The translations under genes were made by a program, and so were the position numbers. The notes under the pieces are model-generated. The model saw only the letters and a program-made list of their open reading frames with translations. It had not been told where the DNA came from and made no database searches. Positions 1 to 6,268 of a stretch of 6,282 nt of DNA are shown here, piece after piece; positions within the stretch are counted from its first letter, which is position 1; every line of letters starts with the position of its first letter. Location: positions 1 to 6,282 of the forward strand of contig JAJYMT010000063.1 in assembly GCA_021786695.1 (NCBI GenBank), written 5' to 3'. Source of the stretch: a bacterium. GTDB lineage: Bacteria; Patescibacteriota; Patescibacteriia; Patescibacteriales; GWE2-39-37.

Positions 1-24
1 AAATATCAAATAACCCGAAGAAAT

Positions 25-2058
25 CTATTTTTTAGTACCAGCCCTCTCAAAGTACCAGGTTAAGAATTCACGGGCGATCGGCACGGCGATGGTCGAGCCC
101 TCTTTGCCCTCCTCCACCAGGATAGTGATCACGATCCGCGGATCGTCGAAGGGGGCGAAACCGGTGAACCAGGCGTGAGGGGCGGCTTTGCTGGACCACT
201 GGGCAGTACCGGTCTTGCCGGCTACCGGCACCGGCACGGTCGAGAGCGAACGGGCGCTGCCGGACACTACCGTCTGCCGCATGCCCTGGCGCACGATCTC
301 TATATTGGCTTTCTTGATGAAATCCGATCTTACCGGCGCCGCTTCCACCATGCTCACGGCTTTTTCCTCGTTCGCCAAAAACGCCCTGACCAGATGCGGG
401 CGAAAAAGCGTCCCGCCGTTGGCGAAGACCGAGGTGTAGACGGCCACCTGCAGGGGTGTGACGGTCAAGTCGCCCTGGCCGATGGAAAGATGATAGGTGT
501 CGCCGATGTACCACTTTTCGCCTTTGGTCTTTTCTTTCCATTCTTTCGACGGCAAAAAACCGCTCGCCTCGCCCGGCAGATCGATGCCGGTCTGCTCCGA
601 CAGTCCGAACAGCTTTTCATAGCGCACGATGCGGTCGACCCCGAGCCCTTTGAAACCCTGATAGCCGCCGCCGATATAATAGAAAAAAGTATTGACCGAC
701 TGGGCGAGCGCGGTCTTCACGTCGACCGTACCGTGACCGCCGGCGCGCCAATCGGGAAAAAACCACTGCCCGACGCGCAGGCCGCCGGTGGAAACCACCA
801 AAGTATGCTCATCGATTATGCCTTCCTCAAGCGCCGCGGCCGCCATCACCGGTTTGATGGTCGAGCCGGATGGAAATTCGCCCGCGACCGCGCGATTGAA
901 GAGCGGACGGTCGGGATTCTCGGTCAAGGCGGCATATTCGTCGCCGGTGATGCCGCGGGCGAATAAATTATCGTCATAGGCCGGCAAACTAACCATCGCC
1001 AGCACCTCGCCGTTTCGCGGATCGAGGATGATCGCCGAACCGCGCTTTAGCCGCGCGCGGCCGAGCGCGGCGGACAGCAGTTCTTCCAGTTTCTTTTGCG
1101 CCTCGCCGTCCAGGGCCAATTGCAAGCTCCGTCCGTCGACCGCCGGCCGCGAGTTCAAAATTTTCTTCTCCCGTCCCAGGGCGTCGACTTCAATCTGTTT
1201 GCGGCCGGAAACACCCTTGAGTTCGCTTTCCCAAAAATATTCCAGGCCGGTCTTGCCGACATAATCGATCAGTTGATATTCGGCGCCGGCCCGCTCGAGC
1301 TCTTCCTCGCTGATTTTTCCGGTATAGCCCAAGAGGTGCGAGGCGGAAAGCGACGGCAGGCGGTATTCGCGGCCCGAGCGGCTCGAGAGCACCACGCCCG
1401 GCCAATTTGCCGATTCCAGGGACAAAAGCATCGCTTTTTCGTATTGCAGTTTGTCGGCGATCGAGAGCGGCTGGTATGAATCGAGCGAACCGCGCGGCAC
1501 CCGATCAAGCGACGCCGTTAAAATTTTCTCCACCTCTGTCTTGCTGAGCGCGCGCTTGGATTCGGCGCCGGCGATAATCGGCCCGGTGGAACTGCCGGAC
1601 AGGATCTCGCTCACCCGTTCGATTATCTTCTCTCTCGCTCCCAGGTCTTTCGGCAGGTCGGCCGGCACGAAGTATAACAAAAAATCCGGTTTGTTGATCA
1701 CCAGCGCCCGGCCGTCCCGATCATAGATGATTCCCCGCTTGGCCTGCACCCGCTCATTCCTGATGCGATTTCCCTCCGCCAGCTGGTAATAATAAGAGCC
1801 GTGATAAAGTTGCAGCCAAGCGACCCTTCCGAGCAGGGCAAAAACCGCGATCGCAAAGCCGGCGAACAGCCAGCGCAGCCGTCCGAAATTAAAAGAACGG
1901 CCGATGGTGTCGCGCGCCATGCCGCCGTGCGAAAATGACTCCTCGGTCCAAGCCAGCCGGTAAGAAAATTTTTCCAATTTCATCTCGCCCTCACTCTGGA
2001 TCACGAAGGGATCGGCCGGCCGCTTTTCCCCACTCGATTTTATTCTAAGTGCCCGCAT
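25..2058 (-). CDS. mrdA: Penicillin-binding protein 2, elongasome D,D-transpeptidase
   Basis: A class B PBP that cross-links peptidoglycan stem peptides during side-wall elongation, the target of mecillinam in E. coli. It has 677 residues. The parts in order are a cytoplasmic tail of about 60 residues, one membrane helix at about 62-83, the pedestal/dimerisation domain at about 105-300 (starting with the conserved AKRGIIYDRDG), and the transpeptidase domain at about 338-670. The active-site motifs are intact: S399-T-I-K402 (nucleophile Ser399), S454-V-N456 and K615-T-G617. A DW...GHG element at 436-443 matches the region contributing metal ligands in some PBP2 proteins. The start at 2058 lies inside mreD (14-base overlap). 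In-frame ATGs at residues 26 and 47 are possible alternatives, so the N-terminus is less certain than the rest. PBP2 rather than the divisome protein FtsI is supported by linkage to mreBCD. RodA, its usual glycosyltransferase partner, is not in the window. Confidence 0.96.
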   Translation of the reverse strand: MRALRIKSSGEKRPADPFVIQSEGEMKLEKFSYRLAWTEESFSHGGMARDTIGRSFNFGRLRWLFAGFAIAVFALLGRVAWLQLYHGSYYYQLAEGNRIRNERVQAKRGIIYDRDGRALVINKPDFLLYFVPADLPKDLGAREKIIERVSEILSGSSTGPIIAGAESKRALSKTEVEKILTASLDRVPRGSLDSYQPLSIADKLQYEKAMLLSLESANWPGVVLSSRSGREYRLPSLSASHLLGYTGKISEEELERAGAEYQLIDYVGKTGLEYFWESELKGVSGRKQIEVDALGREKKILNSRPAVDGRSLQLALDGEAQKKLEELLSAALGRARLKRGSAIILDPRNGEVLAMVSLPAYDDNLFARGITGDEYAALTENPDRPLFNRAVAGEFPSGSTIKPVMAAAALEEGIIDEHTLVVSTGGLRVGQWFFPDWRAGGHGTVDVKTALAQSVNTFFYYIGGGYQGFKGLGVDRIVRYEKLFGLSEQTGIDLPGEASGFLPSKEWKEKTKGEKWYIGDTYHLSIGQGDLTVTPLQVAVYTSVFANGGTLFRPHLVRAFLANEEKAVSMVEAAPVRSDFIKKANIEIVRQGMRQTVVSGSARSLSTVPVPVAGKTGTAQWSSKAAPHAWFTGFAPFDDPRIVITILVEEGKEGSTIAVPIAREFLTWYFERAGTKK

Positions 2059-2596
2059 GGCTCTTGGATAAAAAAACCGTTTTGAAACGGTTGGTGAAAA
2101 AATTCAAGGCATAAAACAGTACCGCCGAAAAAAGCAGGTTGAAAACAAGCGCCCGGCCGAAGCCGGCGAGCAACTGCCGGTCCAAGCCCGCTATTTCGAC
2201 CGGAGACACGAATGAAAAAAAACGCTGGCTCGCCATTATCGCCGCCTGATAAACTACCGTAGCGGAAAAAGCGAGCGCCAGGAAAGTATAGAATGAACGG
2301 TTGGTGAAATATCGCGACAGAAGCAGCTGCAGCACCGTTACGGTCGCGGCGAACGACAGCAGGTGGACGCCGAACGGCTGGAAGCTGAAGATATCCATCA
2401 GCAGTCCGACACCCAAGGAAAAGCTCAGCGCGTTTTTCTGGTCAGTCATGGCCAGAATGAAAATAATACTTACCAGCGCCAGATTCAAGTCGCTCAAACC
2501 GAGCGGTAGGGCGCTCAAAAAACCGACCTGGCAGAAAACCAGGAACATTATGGCCAAAAGATTGAAGATGATTTTTTTGTAGTTGTTCTTCTCCAT
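2045..2596 (-). CDS. mreD: Rod shape-determining protein MreD
   Basis: A 183-residue polytopic inner-membrane protein of the elongasome that works with MreC in cell-shape control. Hydrophobic segments are visible at about 9-30, 37-50, 56-71, 77-94, 102-121 and 145-166, in line with the five to six membrane helices of the family. The most recognisable element is GLLMDIFSFQPFGVHLL (64-80), corresponding to the conserved G-x-x-x-D...PFG-x-H/N region of MreD. The length is normal for the family (about 160-190 residues). The ATG follows the mreC stop by 3 bases (TAACATATG), and the C-terminus overlaps the mrdA start by 14 bases, both suggesting translational coupling. MreD is poorly conserved, so the call rests on topology, this motif and its place between mreC and mrdA. 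Confidence 0.93.
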   Translation of the reverse strand: MEKNNYKKIIFNLLAIMFLVFCQVGFLSALPLGLSDLNLALVSIIFILAMTDQKNALSFSLGVGLLMDIFSFQPFGVHLLSFAATVTVLQLLLSRYFTNRSFYTFLALAFSATVVYQAAIMASQRFFSFVSPVEIAGLDRQLLAGFGRALVFNLLFSAVLFYALNFFTNRFKTVFLSKSHAGT

Positions 2597-2599
2597 ATG

Positions 2600-3400
2600 T
2601 TAGGGCACGAGCACCGCGGCGAAAATTAGATCGTTCAGGTCGATGAACGGCTCCAGGACCGCCGTCTGCCATAATTCTTTATTCGATCTGTTCACGGCGG
2701 TGACTTTCCCCAGAACCAGCCCGCGCGGCACGTTCTTTTCCAGGCCGGAGGTGACGACCAGGTCGCCGGCCTTGATTTCCTCGGTCTGCGGGATAAAATC
2801 CATCTTGACCGTAAGCCCCAGATCGCCCTTAGCCAGGCCGATGGTGCGGTTCTGGTTGGCGATCGCGGCCGCGAACTGGCAGCGGCTGGAACTGATCAGG
2901 CAGGCCTCGGACAGATGCTCTTTGGTCTCGACGATTTTGCCCACTACCATGCCGTTGCCCGCCACTACCGGCAGTCCCGCGAACAGGCCGTCGGCCGAAC
3001 CGCGGTCGACCACGAAACTCTGGTTGGCGCCGCCGGCGCTTACGAGCGAACTGACGTTGACCATAAGATATTTCCGCTCGCCGGCCTTGAAAAAGTTCAG
3101 CTGCTCGCGCAACAGCTTGTTTTCGTCTTCGATGGTCTTGAATTTGGCGATCTCGATCGTCTGTTCCGCCAGCTGTTTTTTCAGGTCGCTGTTTTCAGCC
3201 AGTAAATCACGTTCCGCCGCCTGGCGGTCATAAATCGCGCGCAGCTTGCCGCCGGCGGAATAAAAAACCGAAAAGAAAGGATTGAGCGCCCGCTGCGCCA
3301 AACTTTCGGCCGGCGACAGGACGCGCAAATAGTGCAGAAAGATAATCGCGGTTATTCCGGCGAAAAACAAACTGATGTTCCTCAAGCTGAAATTTTTCAT
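2600..3400 (-). CDS. mreC: Rod shape-determining protein MreC
   Basis: A bitopic membrane protein whose extracytoplasmic domain links the MreB filament to PBP2 and activates wall synthesis. Using the start at 3400 gives 266 residues: a short basic N-tail, one membrane helix at about 8-25 (NISLFFAGITAIIFLHYL), a coiled coil at about 59-104 rich in Glu/Lys/Leu heptads, then the beta-rich MreC domain to the end, including the VDRGSADGLFAGLPV and VVTSGLEKNVPRGL stretches typical of the family. The reading frame extends to an upstream ATG at 3442, which would add MGSCSGGTSNYFLD. That extension is not typical of MreC and lies over a GC-rich hairpin, so 3400 is preferred. The downstream start has only a weak GGAT before it, so the choice is moderate. 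The spacer from the mreB stop is 65 bases (23 if the upstream ATG is used). The stop is 3 bases before mreD. Confidence 0.95.
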   Translation of the reverse strand: MKNFSLRNISLFFAGITAIIFLHYLRVLSPAESLAQRALNPFFSVFYSAGGKLRAIYDRQAAERDLLAENSDLKKQLAEQTIEIAKFKTIEDENKLLREQLNFFKAGERKYLMVNVSSLVSAGGANQSFVVDRGSADGLFAGLPVVAGNGMVVGKIVETKEHLSEACLISSSRCQFAAAIANQNRTIGLAKGDLGLTVKMDFIPQTEEIKAGDLVVTSGLEKNVPRGLVLGKVTAVNRSNKELWQTAVLEPFIDLNDLIFAAVLVP

Positions 3401-3404
3401 ATCC

Positions 3405-3436
3405 AAAAAATAATTACTCGTCCCGCCCGAGCAGGA
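3405..3436 (-). promoter_or_regulatory. GC-rich hairpin and U-rich tract in the mreB-mreC spacer
   Basis: TCCTGC (3436-3431) and GCGGGA (3426-3421) pair through six positions, one of them G-U, closing a TCGG four-base loop. Ten bases later comes a run of six T (3410-3405), ending just before the mreC ATG at 3400. The gap between stem and T run is too long for a standard intrinsic terminator. It could act as an RNA-processing or attenuation site lowering mreC relative to mreB, but that is inference. Confidence 0.35.
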
Positions 3437-3465
3437 ACCCATAATTTTTCGTCTATTTTTTGATT

Positions 3466-4512
3466 TTATATTTCTTCGGTATTGGGGGAGACGACTTTGG
3501 CCAGGAGGTCCGGCTTGGCCAGCAGGATGCCGGTGCCGCGCACCAGGGCGATCAGCGGATCGTCGGCTACCCGCACCGGAATCTTCGTTTCCTGGGCGAT
3601 TTCCTTGTCCAGGCCCCGCAAGAGCGCGCCGCCGCCGGTGAGTACTATGCCATGCTCGTAGATATCGGCCACCAATTCCGGCGGCGTCGATTCGAGGGTG
3701 ATTTTGATGTTTTCGATTATCTGGCGGATGGTGCGCGAGATCGCCTCGCGGATCTGCGCGTCGGTCACGGTGATCGAACGCGGCAGGCCGTTCACCAGGT
3801 CGCGGCCGCGCACCTCCATCTCCATTGACTCTTTCAGCTGGCTGGCCGAGCCGATGCGGATCTTGATCGATTCGGCCATCTGCTCGCCGATCAGGATGTT
3901 GAATTCCTCGCGCACGTATTGGACGATGTTGGCGTCGAATTCATTGCCGGCCAGCCGCAGGGCCTTAAAGGTGACTACGCCGCCCAATGAAATCACCGCA
4001 ATCTCGGTGGTGCCGCCGCCGATATCGACCACCATGGTGGCGGTCGGCTCGGTCACCGGCAGGCCGGCGCCGATCGCCGAGGCCATCGATTCCTCCACCA
4101 GGAAAACCTGCCTCGCGCCCGCGGACTTGGCCGCGTCCTCGACCGCTTTGCGCTCCACCTCGGTGACATCGAGCGGGATGCCGATCACCACCCGCGGGCG
4201 CGGCGCGAAGATCATCGATCCCTCGTGCGCCTTGTTGATGAAGTATTTGAGCATCTTTTCCGCCACTTCGAAATCGGAAATCACTCCGTCGACCAGCGGC
4301 CGCACCGCCTGGATGTATGACGGCGTCTTGCCGATCATCTTGCGCGCCTCGTCGCCCACGGCCAAAATCTCGTCGGTACGGGTGTTGACCGCGACCACCG
4401 TCGGCTCATTGATCACGATACCTTTGTCCTGGACATAGACCAGCGTATTTTTGGTACCGAGGTCGATGCCAAGATCTTTTGAAAATTTGCCGAAAAATTT
4501 GTTGAACACCAT
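3466..4512 (-). CDS. mreB: Rod shape-determining protein MreB (bacterial actin)
   Basis: A 348-residue actin-like ATPase that polymerises on the inner face of the membrane and positions the side-wall peptidoglycan machinery. The actin/HSP70 nucleotide-binding signature is complete: phosphate-1 at about 13-26 (DLGIDLGTKNTLVY), phosphate-2 at about 160-175 (VVDIGGGTTEIAV) and the adenosine motif at about 288-303 (GIVLTGGGALLRG). The length matches the family's usual 330-350 residues. The N-terminus (MVFNKFFGKFSKD) is basic and aromatic and could form the membrane-binding amphipathic helix known from Gram-negative MreB, whose start it resembles (E. coli MLKKFRGMFSND). The gene begins 9 bases after the MazG-like gene and heads the mreB-mreC-mreD-mrdA cluster. 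The leader before the ATG has no clear Shine-Dalgarno site. No frameshift or missing motif is seen. MreB rather than the paralogues Mbl/MreBH is favoured by the mreCD linkage. Confidence 0.98.
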   Translation of the reverse strand: MVFNKFFGKFSKDLGIDLGTKNTLVYVQDKGIVINEPTVVAVNTRTDEILAVGDEARKMIGKTPSYIQAVRPLVDGVISDFEVAEKMLKYFINKAHEGSMIFAPRPRVVIGIPLDVTEVERKAVEDAAKSAGARQVFLVEESMASAIGAGLPVTEPTATMVVDIGGGTTEIAVISLGGVVTFKALRLAGNEFDANIVQYVREEFNILIGEQMAESIKIRIGSASQLKESMEMEVRGRDLVNGLPRSITVTDAQIREAISRTIRQIIENIKITLESTPPELVADIYEHGIVLTGGGALLRGLDKEIAQETKIPVRVADDPLIALVRGTGILLAKPDLLAKVVSPNTEEI

Positions 4513-4521
4513 CCGTAGTTA

Positions 4522-4851
4522 TTATTGATGCGTTTCGTTGATTTTATCCCAATCCCAGACGCGATTTTTATTATATTCTCCCTTCTTGATGATTTCCTGT
4601 TCCAGGTTTATTCCATAAATGCCTGCCAGATGGGCTACCCGGATGACGATGTCCGCCAATTCTTCGGCGAAGCCTTTTTTGCCGTCCAGGTTCTTGTAGC
4701 GGAACGCTCTTAGCGCCTCGCTTACCTCACTATGGATCAAGGCGATTTTTTCCGGCACGCTCACCTCTTCCGGCTTCACGCCGAAGCCCTTTTCGGCCGC
4801 CAGCCGCATCACCTCCTCGGTCAATTGTCTGATCGTCAGACCCTCGGCCAT
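4522..4851 (-). CDS. MazG-like nucleotide pyrophosphohydrolase
   Basis: A 109-residue, mostly helical protein of the all-alpha NTP pyrophosphohydrolase (MazG/dCTPase-like) superfamily. Family members cleave nucleoside triphosphates to monophosphate and pyrophosphate, often to remove non-canonical nucleotides. The metal-binding signature is visible as E42-x-x-E45 (SEVSEA) followed by E64-x-x-D67 (EELAD). A later K90...N94-x-x-R97 element (KKGEYNKNR) fits the conserved end of the fold. The length suits a single-domain enzyme rather than two-domain E. coli MazG (about 260 residues), so the symbol mazG is withheld. The gene starts 25 bases after the proS stop and ends 9 bases before mreB, so it is almost certainly cotranscribed. 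No Shine-Dalgarno site is seen before the ATG. The substrate cannot be read from sequence; dCTP or modified pyrimidines are possible by analogy. Confidence 0.88.
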   Translation of the reverse strand: MAEGLTIRQLTEEVMRLAAEKGFGVKPEEVSVPEKIALIHSEVSEALRAFRYKNLDGKKGFAEELADIVIRVAHLAGIYGINLEQEIIKKGEYNKNRVWDWDKINETHQ

Positions 4852-4876
4852 AATGTCTGCAGTTAATTCGCGATGT

Positions 4877-6136
4877 TTATTGATTCAAACTCTTCAGCGT
4901 GCCGATAATCTTATCCATCCTTACCAGTTCGGCCGCCGCCTCGCCGCGCTTCTTCATCTCCACGCTCTTTTCTTTCAGGGTCTTATCGCTCACCACCAGC
5001 CGGATCGGACAGCCGATCAGGTCCGCCTCGGCGAACTTCTCGCCCGCTCTCGTCTCGAGACGATCGTCATAAAGCGTTTCGATGCCGGCATTGACCAGCT
5101 CCACGTACAATTGATTCGCGGCCAGGACGGCTTTGTCGTTTTCCTTCTGCGCCAGGGCCAGGAGATGAACCCGGAACGGCGCGATCGATGCGGGCCAAAC
5201 GATGCCCCGCTCGTCGTGATGGACCTCCACCGCCGTGCCCATGATCCGGCTGGGGCCCATGCCGTAGCAGCCCATCTCTACGATTTTTTTCTCGCCCTGC
5301 TCATCCGCATAGCGGAAATCGAAGGCGTCCGAAAAACGGCTGCGCAACTTGAAGATATTGCCGACTTCGACCGCCTTGGCCTGGCGCAATTCGGTCTTCT
5401 CGCAACTGGGACAGCTCGGCTGATCGGCGATGATCTCGGAATTGATCGCCAGCTGGCAATCGTCGCAGATGTAGATCAGGTCCTCGCCGGCCTCGGTCAC
5501 GGTCTGGAATTCGTGGGAGTATTTGGAAAAGGCGCCGCCCGAGGCGAAGGTCAGATAGGTCCGGTCGAGCAAGCCAACGCGCTCGAACACGCGGAAATAG
5601 GCCTTCTGCGCGATCTTGTAATAGCGGTTCAGATCGTCTTCGTCCGCATGGAAGGAATAGAGGTCTTTCATCAGAAACTCGCGGCCGCGGATCAGGCCGG
5701 CCTTGGCCCGCAGTTCATTCCTGAATTTGGTCTGGATCTGATAGACCGCGAACGGCAATTCTTTGTAGGAAAAGGTATGCTTCTTGGCGAGCGGCGTCAC
5801 CACCTCTTCGTGGGTGGCGCCAAGGGCGTACTCGCGCTCGTCCGCGCTTTGGAGCCGGAACAGCGCGTCAAAAGTCGCCCAGCGGCCGGTCGTCTCCCAG
5901 ACGTCTTTCGGCGTCAGGCCCGGCATTAAGAGTTCCACCCCGCCGATCGCCTCCATTTCCTCGCGGATGATATTTGAGATCTTATTGAGTACCCGCAAGC
6001 CGAGCGGCAGATAAGTATAGATGCCGGCGGCCAGCTTGTCGATGAAGCCGGCGCGGATCAGGATTTGCGCGTTCAAAGAGGTCTCATCTTTCGGCAGTTC
6101 CCGGCTGACCTTGGTGAAAAGTTGTGATTGACGCAT
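4877..6136 (-). CDS. proS: Prolyl-tRNA synthetase, short form without the INS editing domain
   Basis: Class II aminoacyl-tRNA synthetase that charges tRNA-Pro with proline in the cytoplasm. Counting from the chosen start (419 residues), motif 1 lies at about 38-86, the TxE loop (GATHEE) at 106-111, motif 2 at about 135-162 (FRNE at 138-141), the SHEF element at 207-210, motif 3 at about 289-304 (GCYGMGPSR) and the anticodon-binding domain from about 319 to the end. Standard bacterial ProRS is about 570 residues, with a roughly 180-residue INS editing domain between motifs 2 and 3. Here that place holds only a short stretch with two CxxC pairs (C224/C227, C242/C245), which resembles a zinc ribbon. 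The start at 6136 gives MRQSQLF, matching the usual family N-terminus (E. coli MRTSQ). ATGs at 6154 and 6142 are also in frame, but the first falls inside a short tandem repeat. No Shine-Dalgarno site precedes any of the three. The enzyme identity is very secure; the start is moderately so. Confidence 0.97.
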   Translation of the reverse strand: MRQSQLFTKVSRELPKDETSLNAQILIRAGFIDKLAAGIYTYLPLGLRVLNKISNIIREEMEAIGGVELLMPGLTPKDVWETTGRWATFDALFRLQSADEREYALGATHEEVVTPLAKKHTFSYKELPFAVYQIQTKFRNELRAKAGLIRGREFLMKDLYSFHADEDDLNRYYKIAQKAYFRVFERVGLLDRTYLTFASGGAFSKYSHEFQTVTEAGEDLIYICDDCQLAINSEIIADQPSCPSCEKTELRQAKAVEVGNIFKLRSRFSDAFDFRYADEQGEKKIVEMGCYGMGPSRIMGTAVEVHHDERGIVWPASIAPFRVHLLALAQKENDKAVLAANQLYVELVNAGIETLYDDRLETRAGEKFAEADLIGCPIRLVVSDKTLKEKSVEMKKRGEAAAELVRMDKIIGTLKSLNQ

Positions 6137-6138
6137 AG

Positions 6139-6173
6139 GCATCGCGAAACGCATAACTCATAACGCGTAACGC
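6139..6173 (-). repeat. Degenerate 7-base tandem repeat across the proS start region
   Basis: Five successive 7-base units can be read on the minus strand: GCGTTAC, GCGTTAT, GAGTTAT, GCGTTTC and GCGATGC. The first two differ by one base and the later ones drift further. The in-frame ATG at 6154 is formed at the junction of units three and four and the ATG at 6142 lies in the last unit, whereas the preferred start at 6136 lies just beyond the repeat. Confidence 0.55.
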
Positions 6174-6191
6174 AATTAACATAAATTAAAC

Positions 6192-6220
6192 AAAAAAATA
6201 AAGTTCTCTTAACTCAACTT
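6192..6220 (-). other. Weak AT-rich hairpin and T7 run in the proS leader
   Basis: AAGTT (6220-6216) and AACTT (6205-6201) form a five-pair stem around a 10-base loop, followed two bases later by seven T (6198-6192). The arrangement is that of a very weak terminator or attenuator within the leader. The stem has only one G-C pair and may not fold stably. It is far too short for a T-box, which would be the expected tRNA-sensing leader for a synthetase gene. Confidence 0.2.
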
Positions 6221-6229
6221 GGTTAGGTT

Positions 6230-6259
6230 ATTTTATCCTAAAACCGCCTGCCGTGTCAA
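6230..6259 (-). promoter_or_regulatory. Sigma70-type promoter for the proS-mre operon
   Basis: On the minus strand a perfect -35 box TTGACA (6259-6254) is followed by an 18-base spacer and a -10 box TAAAAT (6235-6230), five of six matches to TATAAT. Transcription would start near 6224-6222 and leave a leader of about 85 bases before the proS start at 6136. No TGn extended -10 is present. It is the best promoter match seen upstream of the six genes, and the internal gaps are too short to need others. Confidence 0.65.
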
Positions 6260-6268
6260 AGTCAGGCG
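6240..6268 (-). terminator. Possible terminator-like hairpin overlapping the proS promoter
   Basis: On the minus strand CGCCTG (6268-6263) can pair with CAGGCG (6250-6245) across a 12-base loop. After one G comes a run of four T (6243-6240). This has the form of a weak intrinsic terminator for a gene lying upstream outside the window. The -35 box of the proS promoter sits in the loop and on the edge of the 3' arm, so the inverted repeat could instead be a regulator-binding site. The short T run and large loop keep confidence low. Confidence 0.3.

Noticed and set aside
1..24. A terminator after mrdA
   Set aside because: The 24 bases after the stop contain no hairpin and no T run of the right kind; the operon probably continues outside the window.
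175..966. A plus-strand open frame of 263 codons opposite mrdA
   Set aside because: It is antisense to the transpeptidase domain of PBP2, with Arg/His/Gly-rich shadow composition and no promoter or family signature.
4522..4851. A toxin-antitoxin or phage-defence role for the MazG-like gene
   Set aside because: No toxin gene or defence genes are adjacent. It sits tightly inside a housekeeping operon, so a nucleotide house-cleaning role is the simpler reading.
4853..5929. A long open frame on the plus strand (358 codons) opposite proS
   Set aside because: It lies wholly antisense to a clear, motif-complete ProRS, and its translation shows no recognisable domain. Long antisense frames are common opposite GC-rich coding sequence.
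6137..6229. A T-box or other tRNA-sensing riboswitch in the proS leader
   Set aside because: The leader is only about 85 bases and I see neither a T-box sequence nor a stable antiterminator stem; only a weak AT-rich hairpin is present.
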